In this document: positions 32,050-43,564 of the stretch, piece after piece | Position numbering within the stretch: position 1 is the first letter of the stretch | Layout: the number at the start of each line of letters is the position of its first letter | DNA from: Dendrolimus kikuchii | Lineage: Eukaryota > Arthropoda > Insecta > Lepidoptera > Lasiocampidae | Length of the DNA: 64,000 nucleotides | Direction of reading: 5' to 3' | Assembly: GCA_019925095.2 (NCBI GenBank) | Contig: CM034401.1 | Coordinates: 9,273,838 to 9,337,837, forward strand | Notes under the pieces: generated by a model | The model's database searches: none | Told to the model about the DNA's origin: nothing | Seen by the model: the letters and a program-made list of their open reading frames with translations, nothing else | Program-made: the position numbers and the translations under genes

Positions 32050-35000
32050 ACCTGAGAATATTCTGAGAGTTAGGTTGCCTGAATAAGATCACATTGCATG
32101 TTACGATATCTTACTGTTTTTTCCTAAAGAAATGAACGGAATTTATAAACAAGTCACTTTAATATTTTGTAATTTTTTTTCAATATTTCACATCTGCTCG
32201 CATTTGAATTTCGACACATGTAGCGGTAACTATTTTAGGAATGTTATGTTTACTCGTTTTTGGTCCAATCGGACTTATTAAGAAAGGTTTCATTGTAAAA
32301 TTTTCAGTGACCCAGAATAAAACAATTTTATTTGTATCTCCTAAATATGATTCATATTGCTACAGTCGACTGACGACACGAAGCGGCAAATAATCTTTCT
32401 AGGGAGTCAGCGCATTAGGTTATTCAGGAAATATCCTCACCATAATGCATCATCATCATCATTACCCTACCATAAGTACCGGTATCCACATCTGCAATTT
32501 GGGAATGCGCTTTGCTATTCTTTCCTCTCCATTTCACGCAGTCTTCAGTGTACATGCCTATTAGTACATTGGCAAGTATATCATCGCTCACGAGTTCAAA
32601 TCAGCCTTTTTGAGCCTACCGTTTTCTACTGCAACTTAGATGAAGTGATATTGTACACATTTATTTGTTCCCTATATACTTATATACAGCCGATTTCGGT
32701 AAGACGTGGCTTTAGCAGTGTAAGCTGCTCTCTTGCAGTCTATGAGTTACGTTACCGTGATGCAACGTTCATGAAATGAAAATATGTAAACGATGGAATG
32801 GGTTCCATTAAAACATCATCGACAGAACGTTTTATAGGTTGGCAAGGGGACGCCCGGACAAGCACTTAACGGTGATCGGCTACTCGCAAAGAACGCGCAC
32901 TCAGCTCTTATCGCCTTTTATCGCTTGCCACTTGTATGCCTCAGTACATGTCACTGCCACTCCATAAGAACAATAGTGTAGAGGCTTTTAAAACCTAAGG
33001 GGCTGCAAATTTGGCAAATCGATTGATTAAAAGATTGGTCTAAAATGAATATGTTGTCATAAAATAGAATCAAATTTCAGATTTTAAATATCGGGCTGCC
33101 ATTACGCAACTTGCTTATTCGAAAGCACTTCTTATTTAGGTTAGTTAGTTATTATCTCCCCGCGACTTCGTCCACATTTACTATTTTATTTTTATCACAT
33201 AAGAATTAGCAAAATTTCTGAAACATATATTTCTTTATATCTTACCAAAGACCCAAATTCTTTATTACTATCCTAGTGATATTGCAAAATTTGTTGAAAC
33301 GTTTGAGACGTTTCACTACGTTTTTCCATTCTAAGGTTGTCGGGAGGAAATTGTTCTAGTGATTAGACCGCCTATTGTTTACTGTACTTAAACTTCTTGA
33401 ACTGTGTCTTATATTATGCAATAAAGTATATTATATTAGATTTTATTCTGATTATGAATTTACATTGACTACATGACTTAAAAAATTATGGGTTACCTAT
33501 ATGAATTTCATCCCCTTTTTCACCCCTTCAAAGTTATTTTTGGAAACAACAGTTAATTTTTGACCTTCCAAGATACAATACATCTTCCTATCAAATTTTA
33601 TTAAGATGTTATTGCCATTTAGTCGTGAAAAAGTAAAACAGAAATGGAGTAAAATTAGCATTTAAATTGTTAACTATAACTTGAGACCATTTGAGACTAT
33701 GAGTTGACAGTTTGCCCCCAAACTAGGACAATCCTGTTTTTTTGTACATTTTATTAATTATTAATATAGTACGTATTACTCTACTTATATGAAAACAAAT
33801 AACTAATGCATATATGCATGCCAAAAGACCAAATATAGAGGGCCGAATTTATTTTGAACATCTATTACTATTAACCTAATTTGCATAAAATAAATTTATT
33901 TAAATATTAAAAGTAGATATATGTAAGTGAAGAAATGGACAAGAAATCATTCAATGCCTAGTCAGTGAGACAAAAATATTATTACCATATTTAATAAACA
34001 TAAAATTATTAAAAGTTAAACTGTTTTAGCACAATTACAAGTGTGTGACGCATAATACCTATACTTATAATACTGTCAAAGTCGTGAAGCAACACCTCAT
34101 AGAGCTTCCCCTAAAGTCGCCTTTTTCCACACGATTGCATATCACCACCATTACCTGTGAACAGACCCCATCTCGCTCCCTCTTTAGCCCTCCACCACTG
34201 GTCTCACTTCACTCTATTTATGACTTATTAACTCCTCAGAGGTATCATGGCAACCCCACCCGCGCAACGGCGCCCGATTTAATATAGAAAATTGTGAACT
34301 CAACCGAGAATAACTTACAGATTTATTGAATTCATCGAAATCAACTAACCGGTATAGAATTAATAGCTCTTTCATTTCTTAAATGCAATATTATTTTGAT
34401 GTATATATGTAACATATATAAAAAATTAATAAATATAATAATGCGATGTGTGTATCAAGAAATTCATGACATGACATGTTTAGGATTCGTGATTTTGTGT
34501 ATTTGTGTACTTAAAATAAATATTATTAAGAGTTAAAAAATCAGCTAAGTACGTGTCACACGCAGAGTAAAAGACTCCTTATATGTAACGAAGATTAATT
34601 ATTTTTGTCATTTGGCTACAATACCTTAATTATGTGTTTAATATACTCCTAATTAAATACACATTTTTAAACTCTTAGATCTAACAGGCAACATAAACAC
34701 ATAATAAAAAAAAATTGGACATGTCATCTTAAACACATACTTTATTCACAAAAATGAAAATTACAACAAATTTAATAAAAAATAATACTATAATATCAAC
34801 TGTCCAATAAATATGATTATTATATATATATGTATTTACTACAAATAATAATAACTCAACATTACAAGTAGACTACCCAGCTTAGGTAGTTTGATATGGA
34901 ATTTAATCTCAATCTACACATTGATTTCGACGACCTAGGCTCGGCATTCTACTGTGTAAGACATAAGTCTTAATAAACTATATATACACATAGAGATAAA

Positions 35001-35411
35001 GATACCATGTTTTTTGTATCCAATTATGTTTATACAGAACCAGTAGTTTTTTTATCGAAATTACTGTGACACGTATCACAGACGACGGATAGACGGTTGG
35101 CCAAATGTATGTAGCAAATGCATAATGGCTCCTTTTTATCAAAATTTGTACGGAATTCTAATAAAATATAATATGATATATATAGAACACAATAAGTTAA
35201 GTTTTTTTTATTGTACTAATTTACAATTTCATGTAAATAAATGTTTTAAGCCTCCTCAATTTTAGCTTACACAAATATTTTATTATTTTTATTTTTCTTT
35301 GGCCGAATGCGTTTCATTTAAAGCGTTAAAAATAACTCGGTTATTGAAAAACCATATTAGTGTGTATACATACGTTGTCTGTCAATACGTAACGTTATTA
35401 GAATTGAAAAA
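32050..35411. other. Long stretch of unique AT-rich DNA
   Basis: No gene was recognised in 3.3 kb. The longest frame (140 codons, 32357-32779) runs through CATCATCATC repeats and has no motif. A weak pol III-like pair (TAGTACATTGG, GAGTTCAAATC) at 32556-32600 could be a SINE head. CCCCGCGACTTCGTCCAC at 33156-33174 is an isolated Helitron-type hairpin. A less AT-rich block lies at 32820-32960. The remainder shows nothing recognisable. Confidence 0.4.
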
Positions 35412-35461
35412 AATATCGATCACAAATTACGCATTGTAATGCGTAATTTGTGATCGATATT
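35412..35461. repeat. Perfect 24-bp palindrome with 2-base centre
   Basis: Bases 35412-35435 pair exactly with 35438-35461 around GT. The arm holds ATCGATCACAAATTACGC. It is the longest perfect hairpin noticed in the window. No terminal duplication and no related copy were seen. Confidence 0.95.
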
Positions 35462-35640
35462 CGACATCGCCCATCGCCACATCTACGTAAAACGAGCTAT
35501 ATCTGTAACATTGAAGCCCCACCATGAGCAATATCCGTGAAATAATTATTAAAATATTTCGTATTTTTTATTAAATACTTTTTTATACTTTAATGGCTAA
35601 ATGACAAAAATAATAGACGTTCTTTATGCCTTTTTCACAC

Positions 35641-35782
35641 TATGCCCTCTTCCACGACAGCTCGCAGAAAAGTAGCGATGGAAATAGCGATAGTATGTAA
35701 ACGCAACTTATTTGAACATTTGATACTCGCCCTGCCGACTTCCCTCGCCACTTTCCTGCGTGCTGTCGTGGAACGGGGCATA
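35641..35782. mobile_element. 142-bp foldback (MITE-like) element
   Basis: The two halves are inverted copies: TATGCCC..TTCCACGACAGC at the left is matched by GCTGTCGTGGAA..GGGCATA at the right, continuing inward through AAAGT.GCGA..GGAA with about 80% pairing. The flanks CACAC and ATGTA give no clear duplication. It has no coding capacity. Confidence 0.65.
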
Positions 35783-36330
35783 ATGTAAACACGAATTCAT
35801 CTCTACGTAACCTATTACTTTGCATGTACTAATACATATCTGGATAGTTTTAAATATTTATTTTTTGTATATCTTTAACAAGTTTCGTATAGAAAAAGAA
35901 TCGCATAAAACGCTAAAAAAAGATTTCAGAGTCCTCCGACGCCAGATTGCGATGTTTGCCAACCGATCGCTCCTTGGGGAGGCGACTCAACCAGTTTTCG
36001 CTCACAAAGCAATAAAATGTAGCCCTAAACCCTCCGATATTTATTGAGTACTCAGTGAAAGAAAATACCAAATCTCTGATTCGTTTCTGATATCTATTTT
36101 AATTTCATTATTTTAAAATTAGTACGTGTATATTGATATTATTTGTATGTAAAGTTTAAAATGCAATATAAACATTATTTAGTCACACAATAATTTACAA
36201 ATAATGAAATACCTGTTGTGTGAGACTGTTGTTTGTAGTGAATATAGCAGATCTGTTATTACAGGTCACCAGAGCTCTATCACATGGCTTGTAAAATTAA
36301 TTACTAATAATAAATAATAGATTAAGTGGT

Positions 36331-36785
36331 AATGCTGGCGTTCCCGCAGTTTCGGAAGCAAAAGTTTGATCGATGCTGGCAAGAGACAGGACGGCATGAC
36401 TTTGATGCCCTGGAGTCTAGAAAGGTCGCTGGTATGAGATGCTACATTTGTTGACACGCTAGCGCTTTTCCATCTCCAGGAGTCCTAAGTTGGGGTCGGT
36501 CGCGCTGCCACTTCTGCCAAACACCTCAAACGGCACAAACATGTGAACCTTGGAAGAGGGTACATATTTCAGCCGTTTGGTATGGAGACGTTGGGTTCGT
36601 GGGGGTCAAGTGCCCACAGACGTTTCAAATTTATTACAAAAGGGATGGTCGAGGCCACGGGTGACGGGAAGTCTGGAGTTTACCTCCCTCAAAGGATTCG
36701 TGTATGTATTCAGCGAAGTAATGCTACCAGCCTTCTAGCCACACTGCCTACTGCAGTCAGATCGGGCTGGACCGATTGTAGTTTA
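36331..36785 (+). pseudogene. Retroelement pol C-terminus with nuclease-like module (copy 2)
   Basis: Through frame breaks the plus strand reads NAGVPAVSE, LIDAGKRQDGMTLMPW, SLERSLV, a stop in place of W, DATFVDTLALFHLQES, then after a shift YIFQPFGMETLGSWGSSAH, ATGDGKSGVYLPQRI and RVCIQRSNATSLLATLPT. It aligns block by block with 16935-17525. The two copies differ at KRPDG versus KRQDG and VWDATC versus V-stop-DATF, so each carries its own inactivating changes. The reverse transcriptase domain is absent from both. Confidence 0.7.
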
Positions 36786-37084
36786 TAGTGTTTTCTTTGC
36801 TTTTTAGTGTATATAATTATCTGTTAGAGGTTTATTTATAGCATACTTTTATTTATATTATAATTTTATTATTAGTGTTTAGTGGTAGTCATTACTTACA
36901 CCAATGCGCAATATCAAAGTCTAGTCTAAACTAAAACCATAAAATAAAAATTACTATATTTTGTAATTTTCTTGTTGTTCTTTTATGTTTTACTTGGCAC
37001 CAACTTCAAGATGTTATAGAAAGAAGTTGGATAAATTTTTATTTTTTTGGCTTTTAGTGTGAAGTCAGTTTTTTTTTTGTTAAA

Positions 37085-37172
37085 AAAAAATCTTGGTGTT
37101 ACAAATGTGCATAGACGATGGTAATCACTTTCCATCAGATGGGCCGTCTAGCTGTTTGCCTGCTTCAAAGAA
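37085..37172 (+). mobile_element. Retroposon family A 3' fragment
   Basis: CTTGGTGTTACAAATGTGCA, TAGACGATGGTAATCAC and GGGCCGTCTAGCTGTTTGCC give the last ~85 bases of family A in sense orientation. A 5'-truncated copy. Confidence 0.6.
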
Positions 37173-37174
37173 TA

Positions 37175-39145
37175 ATAAATACTATTTCATCTCCTTTTTA
37201 AATATGATTTTACAATGCGTTAATACTTAGAAACCTTCTTCACGAACACACAATTCTTACATAAACATAGTCAAATCCGATTAATTTAAAAATTACGTTT
37301 TTTAAAAACAAAACTGTTTAATAAAACACTACACTTAAAGTTTCTTAATAAATTATAAAAGACCGTTATTATAGTTATTGCATATGGTAGGTACTAGAGT
37401 AAAGACAATTAGGTGTCTGTGTGTGAAACTCGCAAATCCGCCTTGAACAAGCGTGCTGGGAAAAACTGTTAGTTCTTCAAGAGACCTTAGGAGCCTAGCA
37501 GTGGGAAATTTGTACTACTAGATTACAAGATGAAACTACTAGATACTAGAAACATTTTAATTAGATTTTCAACGATAATACATGCATACGTATAGCTTGA
37601 TTTCCCATCCTACTGTCTGGCAAAATCATTATCGATTGCACGCCATTTATACTGCTATGTTATACACAGTATCAGTACGGATGCATAGTCAAATGTATGT
37701 TAATGAAAAGCCAGGTGAGGTGGGCGGGGACCCAGCCAGCTCCGCCCCTCACTTCCATTGTCTTCCTCTCAAACAGGGTCCAAATTGAATAAATTAACGG
37801 TAGATTTAATAACTCTATTAACGTTTGGCCGACGAAAACAACTTGTGACGTATAATAGTCGAAATGTTTTCAGGGGCGGCTTGTTGATTCAATTAGTTCG
37901 TTCCAAAGTGGAGAGGGTTCTAAAGCTTTCCATACTGATTAGTATAATGATAAAAATAACAAAGAGATTGTATCATATGTTTGTGCTGCATAAATTTAAT
38001 ATGAAAAAAACTTTAGCTAATAAATATCTCTAAAATGAATGCTCCAGTCTGCGATAATTTAGATTAAAATCAGGCAAGTGCCTGAATATATAAGTACAAT
38101 AAAAGGTTCCGTAAAGATACTGACCATTAAATGTTTAGTTTTTGTATTTGGTTACAGAACTAAGTTAACATAAATTAAAGTTTGCTTAAATAGCTGCGGA
38201 ACTCTAAAAAAATACAACGTTCACAAAGAAATATAACAGGCTCAGTTTAGTTTTATTTAAATCGAATTAAATTAAATTAAAAACAATTAATTAACGTTCT
38301 TTGGAAGTTACCTGTTCAATAAGTTTTACGTTGATAAGTATTACTTATCTACATAATATTGTGGGTTTATTTAATAACAGACTTGTATATGACAATGGCA
38401 AAAAGTGCAATTCCTTTTTTACCGCTACCGAAAAGTGGCCGAAACGTAAGAAATGTGAAATGAAACACCAAATAAATAAACAAACGCAGATTAAATTGTC
38501 TAACAGTCGCTAAAATGAAATGATTCAAAGTAGCAGAATATCCTAACAAAATATTTTCACACATAAAACATGTCGTTAAAGTAATACAGCAAATCTTAAT
38601 GGCCTTATTACAAATCGTTACATCTTAGTAGAATTAAATGTACATGTATCGTTTAAGAAGAACAAATAAAATGTTTACAATAACAAGCAAAAAATCCTGT
38701 TATAAGGCAAATTACAACCACTAATAAAATCTACGCTGAAATTAAGAATGTCTTTTTACATCTAATCATTTATTTACAACAATGTTTACAATCTCCATGC
38801 AGTAGATAAGCAACGAGAAATGCAAATAAAGCAACAGATAAAGCAAACATATTAGTAATACAATCAAGTCAACTTACCTATTATTATCGTGTATTTACTT
38901 AAAGTTGAGAGATTACGCTAACACTTACATACCTAATTAACTTACTATAAATGTGATTAACGTTGAAGATTAAATTATACTGCAGATTGCAGTTTCATAA
39001 ATATGTTACAATAGATATGGTTAAATTATTTTGATATGTTTTAACTTGATATTCTTTAGAGTTGTTGTACAATAAATATACAATTGATTAACTCTTAAGA
39101 ATTTTTTGATGTATTTGCTTATTAACTATGATATTCAGTCTACTA
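37175..39145. other. Unique DNA, no gene recognised
   Basis: Mostly AT-rich. A GC-rich block at 37710-37780 holds GGGCGGGG and CTCCGCCCC in inverted order, possibly regulatory. At 38420-38450 CGAAAAGTGGCCGAAACGT recalls the family M box. Short frames at 37582-38033 and 38301-38564 have no motifs. Confidence 0.4.
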
Positions 39146-39273
39146 GGGGCGCATAACTCTTAAGGAGTTCGAGGAGATGTTCAAAACACTATCACTCAAC
39201 AGGTACTGTGAATAGTTAATATGAATTTATTTTGGTGGTGGGTTGTGCGGTATCCTTAAGAGTGATGCGCCCC
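39146..39273. mobile_element. 128-bp MITE-like element with 21-bp TIRs
   Basis: Bases 39146-39166 and 39253-39273 are inverted copies with one mismatch (GGGGCGCAT.ACTCTTAAGG). The interior is unremarkable. No target duplication is evident: ACTA precedes and CGGC follows. To the right follows a GC-rich block with GGGCGCGCCACGTGACTGCC, up to about 39380, of unknown nature. Confidence 0.7.
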
Positions 39274-39561
39274 CGGCGGGCGCGCCACGTGACTGCCGGC
39301 GTCGCTGAAGCTTTGTGTTTACAACCACCCTCCCCACTTCTCCTCACACCCCCGCCGACAAACCTCCCTGTATAGAGAGAAGCTTTATAGCAGATAGACA
39401 TTAATCAAACACAATCCTTATCGTTGCCATTATCATAACATAAAAAATCTAAAGTGATTTTGTTTGGTTGTTTATTCATCCCCTCATTACCGTCTCTCTC
39501 AACATGTCCTCTCGCCTTCAACACGTGCCGATTGTAATTATATGCAAATTAAATTAGAAAA

Positions 39562-39640
39562 ACTGCTTAAATGCAGAAATCGAATCCAGGTCATTAGAAA
39601 GCAATGCAGGTGTTTTGCTAAGCCAGTAGGTATTGTATTC
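39562..39640 (-). mobile_element. tRNA-derived SINE head
   Basis: The minus strand reads CTACTGGCTTAGCAAAACAC, matching an A box, then GACCTGGATTCGATTTCTGC, matching a B box (GGTTCGANTCC with changes), about 30 bases apart. This is the order and spacing of a tRNA-like SINE head. A mature tRNA fold is not evident. Confidence 0.6.
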
Positions 39641-40554
39641 TATTAGAAACTCTTATATGGTAATTGAAAAATCTGCTGTAAGTATTTTACCAGCATCCTA
39701 ATAAAGTATACAGTAGTCCGTAAGTATTAAGCAACAACGAGCTCGTTTGCCGCGCTCTAGTGGACTGGAAATAGAGATAAGAAGATTTGCGCCATAAAAA
39801 CAGAATTTCCTCGGCAGGGGCTAAATTGTGTCCGTAGTGTAGTTAGTTTATAAATCAAAGAATCAAGTATGACGTTAGTAATGGCAAAGAGCTTGGCATG
39901 ATATACTTTAACGTAGGTAGCCTTTCAATATTTCAGCAATAAATATTAATTGCACTATGTTGTGGGTTTACAACTTTAGAGGGCTTATTCAAAACGTCTA
40001 AGTAACATTTATTCCGGGCATACTTACGTAAAAGTAAAATCGGTACTTTTTCATCGCAATTATTTACTTTATCGAATCACAAAAATTGATAACAGCAGGG
40101 TTCTCGATTTAATTTGATTACTTTGCCAAATGCGCGGATTTGCAACCCTTTTTTGTTTCATGCCTATCCCTCTATTATAATCGGACTAGGAATTAGGGAG
40201 TTCTTCCTTGTTGAATGAAACAAACAAAAAAAAGTTATTAGAAATTACTACGTTTCTTTTGTTTTTCAATTTAAACACAGGCATACAGTGATATTAATAA
40301 TATGGTAGTTGACACACATTTGACTATAAATTCTGAAACAATTTTCATATAAAAAAGCGGATAATCAAACACCATATTATCATCATAGCTTTGAAATATC
40401 ATCATGGAAACAATTTTAATTACTGTAAAAGCTATAAGTTTTGACACCTTTTATAAATGATGTCATAATTTGCAATGCTCGTATAAAATCTAACTATAGG
40501 TGGCTTCGGTATTTTGTAGGTTGATAAAAATTCTTATAGTAAAACTATATTTTA

Positions 40555-40745
40555 ACGGTTTTTTGTAAGCGCGGTATTTTATTTGATTTTTATTATTCCG
40601 ACGTTTCGGCCACTTTTTAAATGTCAAGAGACAATGAATATTGTTAAAGTTTTATTTAGCCTGCCGCCAACCTGTTCATTTTAACTATTTAGTTTTAATT
40701 TTTGTTTATGGTTATTATTTACTCTATGGGAATCTAATCTAATTT
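40555..40745 (+). mobile_element. Family M element, right end lost
   Basis: The order is ACGGTTTTTTGTAAGCGCGG, ATTATTCCGACGTTTCGGCC, ATGTCAAGAGACAATGAATA, GCCTGCCGCCAACCTGTTC and TTTGTTTATGGTTATTA. It matches 25273-25636 from its left TIR inwards and is truncated before the GAAGAGAAAAAGCGGCGC part. Confidence 0.65.
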
Positions 40746-40984
40746 ACTACCTCTTCTATTATCGTCTTGATTTTTAAAGTGTTGACTAATTATAAGATTT
40801 ATTACATAGTTACATACCTATTTGGTGCCGATCCCTAATTTTTAGTTGCTTCACAATTTTACTGCATCATTGGTTAGAGCTATATATTCTACACCAACGT
40901 ATATGGCGGCTCAACAATAGTGTACACCTGATAAATACACTGTCCACGTGTGCAACTTCGTTAAAGTATAAAATGTATATACAT

Positions 40985-41165
40985 TTTTACATAGCATAAA
41001 ATAAAGTCGCTTTTCTCGTTTGTTTTTCTGTCTGTCTGTATATCTGCTAACTACTCCAAAAGCACGCAACGGATTTTAAAGCGGTTTTCACCATCAGATA
41101 GATAATTTTTCAAGGAAGGTTTATGTATAATAGCTTTTACTCGCGGCTTCGTCCGCGATGTATAA
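40985..41165 (+). mobile_element. Helitron-like repeat H4 (copy 1)
   Basis: The segment runs from AAATAAAGTCGCTTTTCTCG through TGTCTGTCTGTATATCTGC, ACGCAACGGATTTTAAAGCG and CACCATCAGATAGATAATTT to CGCGGCTTCGTCCGCG, a hairpin of the type found at Helitron 3' ends. The reverse copy is at 43390-43560. No clear CTAG end is present. Confidence 0.55.
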
Positions 41166-41244
41166 AAGACCTAATTAAGTTTTCATGTAAGTATAATAGA
41201 GCTACTGACTATACTTTGACACGCGGTGTAGCCGCGAATAATAA

Positions 41245-41870
41245 TAATAAACCCGTAAGGGGGCTTTGTGGCGAAGCCTTAGGTGAGTAGCGACACCTCG
41301 TACCTGACTCCGGGGGCCAAGGCAGGGCCCCCGCCTTCGTGCTTGCCTTAGCCAGCCGGCACGGAGTGGAGATCGCTAGAGCTAAGACTCAAGCTCCAGA
41401 GGTGGAAGTGATGAATGGCCTAACGTCGGAAGTAGCTTCGGTGAACCTGCAGCCCACCTCTCGATACCCCTTAGCCACTCACACCCATGTTGCCCCTGCC
41501 TTCTATGGCATTTTTTGGGGCCCATGCAGCAAGTGGCGAGTCACCGTCTGCCCATTTTTCCATTTTCCCCGAACATTGCCACGGGCAGACGCCATAGTTC
41601 CCATATTCCCAAACCCCTAGTACCACTAGCAGTTCACCCCAATAGCCCAGTACTTTTTGTCCTCCTTTCCCACAATAGTCTTACACTGGCCGGGTCTTGT
41701 TCTTGGGTGCATTACTATAATATGGTGTAGACAGGGATAATTGCCGGTCAGTGTCACGCCACATTTACATTAAATTTGTCAGAAGGCCTCTACGTGGTGG
41801 CCTTCCCATGGCCCCACGCAAGACCTCCAAATGTCCGGGCCATTTGGATGGCCCGTGGTCTACAAAGACA
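41245..41870 (+). mobile_element. LINE 3' UTR, GC-rich, 5'-truncated
   Basis: About 625 bases, GC-richer than the neighbourhood, start at ACCCGTAAGGGGGCTTTGTG. They pass CTCCGGGGGCCAAGGCAGGG, GTGAACCTGCAGCCCACCTC, GGTCTTGTTCTTGGGTGC and ATGGCCCCACGCAAGACC, and end in (ATA)n. An AATAATAATAATAAA run stands at both edges (41237-41251 and about 41876-41888), which may be a target duplication but is a microsatellite. The frames here have no recognisable protein, so only non-coding tail remains. Style and length resemble R1-like 3' UTRs. Confidence 0.5.
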
Positions 41871-42524
41871 TACATAATAATAATAAATACACATAATATA
41901 AAATCTAAAACTGCGAGAAAAATTTTCTTTTCATAAATGAAATATTCTTACATACGATAAATACCCTAATGATACTCTTTGAAGAGAGCTACTATGGTGA
42001 TCGTTACGCTTTTGAAAGAGAACCAATTAGACCAGCTTATAGTCTAAGAAGCTTTGCTCTAATTGGGAGTTCCACGTAAACAGTTAACAGTAGTACTTGA
42101 CATGTATTATGGTCTCTTCAGAATGGCGACTATACGAGTATTCGATTGAAGTTCTAACAATAACTAACAAAGAATTATGAATATTTTTTACGTGTTAAAA
42201 TGTTTTGTACAACAGTAAAAAAACGCGGTAATGTCGACTTTCAGTTAAAGCCGAAATTAAACGGTTCATTTCTGACTTTCAATTTGGATGAAAAAAAGGA
42301 AAATATTTTAAAAAATAAACGAATATTTCGTTCGTCGATCGTTTTTTTCATAAATTAGTTTTTTAGCCCTAAAGGTGTATCTAGCGATACAATATCGGCT
42401 TTTGACTGCTTAAATAAGGACATAAAATCGCACAATGATGACAATTTTTACAACGATTAAATTCATTTATATTTTACATTTTAATGTCACATTTATGTCT
42501 AAATTGAAAGACAGAAGTGAACCC

Positions 42525-42672
42525 GTGTATAGATAGATAGATAACACTTTATTGCTCACCAAATATACAATTTCAAAAGTACACAATTACAATATTGTCA
42601 TGGTAGAAAGAATAGGTGGCCTTATCGCTTAAAGCAATCTCTTCCAGCCAAGCTAACTTAAGGAATAGTTTA
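42525..42672 (-). mobile_element. LINE 3' tail with GATA-type end (copy 2)
   Basis: The plus strand begins with a (GATA)n run, then ACACTTTATTGCTCACCAAA, TATACAATTTCAAAAGTACA and GGCCTTATCGCTTAAAGC. The order is the same as at 2286 and 51455. The sense strand is minus. Confidence 0.7.
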
Positions 42673-42742
42673 ACCCGTGTAATTTCAGCTTTATTAATTA
42701 TTTGTATAAATTTAATTGATCAATGCACGATCAATCAATCGT

Positions 42743-42947
42743 GCTAGTACACGATCAAATTGATCGTGTACTAGCAGAAGGTGATGTCAGGAGCCTTAAG
42801 AACAGACGAGCTTGCATGACAAGAGTTATGAATGTCAAAGAGGCAAGTGAGGTGTGTAAGAATAAGCCTAAATGGCACTCTGTTGTTCGTGCCTACCCCG
42901 CGAGGGAACTGGCGTGAAGTTATGTATGTATGTATGTATGTATGTAT
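42743..42947 (+). pseudogene. RTE-like LINE 3' end (copy 3), pol C-terminus
   Basis: An intact frame codes the final pol residues: QIDRVLAEGDVRSLKNRRAC, MTRVMNVKEASEVCKNKPK, WHSVVRAYPARELA and a TGA at about 42915, followed by GTTA(TGTA)n. It is nearly identical to the 6412 copy, implying recent activity. Just upstream the start is a fold-back: 42743-42758 is the exact complement of 42760-42775. The element is severely 5'-truncated. Confidence 0.85.
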
Positions 42948-43345
42948 AAATTTATTTATTCACTGTGAATAAATGATTGGAAGTACTTTTTTTATAATAG
43001 ATATAGATTTACCTTTGACCACGATTACGCTTAATGTCGGACGATGATGCGGTCGAAAATGGAGCACGCTTATCTATATAGTACATATTCACACGTGACT
43101 TGAAGATACCCGGATTGTACTTTTCGGGAGACACGGACTCTGGTAGTGCATTCCACAACGTTGCCGTACGTAGAAGAAACGTGGAGGCGAAACGTTTAGT
43201 TCGCACTGGTAGCGTTTCCACTATGAAACGATGGCGTAGATTAGAACGCTTTGTGGTTCGAAGATGGAATGGTGTAGGGGGAATCAGGTCGAACAATTCA
43301 ACCGCACACTCTCCGAAATGATTACTTAACCGTCAAACTAAAATA
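42948..43345 (-). pseudogene. LINE pol C-terminus (CR1/jockey-like), tail to tail with the RTE copy
   Basis: The minus strand reads LSNHFGECAVELFDLIPPTP, FHLRTTKRSNLRHRFIVETL, PVRTKRFASTFLLRTATLWN, ALPESVSPEKYNPGIFKSRV and NMYYIDKRAPFSTASS, stopping at 43009. The block FLLRTA.LWN.LPESV...YN...FK.RVN is a well-known C-terminal signature of lepidopteran LINE ORF2. The 3' UTR then runs into GTGAATAAATTTATACATAC and merges with the (CATA)n complement of the neighbouring tail. Confidence 0.8.
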
Positions 43346-43389
43346 GCTCAAAAATATACTTTTACTAGAATTAAAGTCAAACTCAGGGC

Positions 43390-43560
43390 AGTAGCTCTAT
43401 CTTACTTAGGTAAAAACTTAATTAGATTTTTTATATACGTAAAGCTTCGAGGAAAATTATCTAACTGATGGTGAAAACCGCTTAAAATCCGTTGTCCGTT
43501 TCGGATGAGTTCGCGGATGTACAGACAGACAGACAAACGCGGAAAGCGACTTTATGTTAT
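43390..43560 (-). mobile_element. Helitron-like repeat H4 (copy 2)
   Basis: The plus strand shows AGGAAAATTATCTAACTGAT, GGTGAAAACCGCTTAAAATC, CGTTTCGGATGAGTTCGCGG, CAGACAGACAGACAAACGCG and AAAGCGACTTTATGTTATAC. This is the reverse of 40985-41165. Confidence 0.6.
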
Positions 43561-43564
43561 ACTA

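Noticed and set aside
32357..32779. 140-codon plus-strand frame
   Set aside because: It begins at TTG, passes through CATCATCATC low-complexity sequence and has no domain, splice support or repeat partner. Length alone is within chance for this window.
34045..34287. 80-codon frame rich in Pro/Ser/Thr near a CATGGCAAC motif
   Set aside because: No splice support or recognised motif, and the X-box resemblance is poor.
43100..43321. 73-codon plus-strand frame
   Set aside because: Antisense shadow of the LINE pol remnant on the minus strand.
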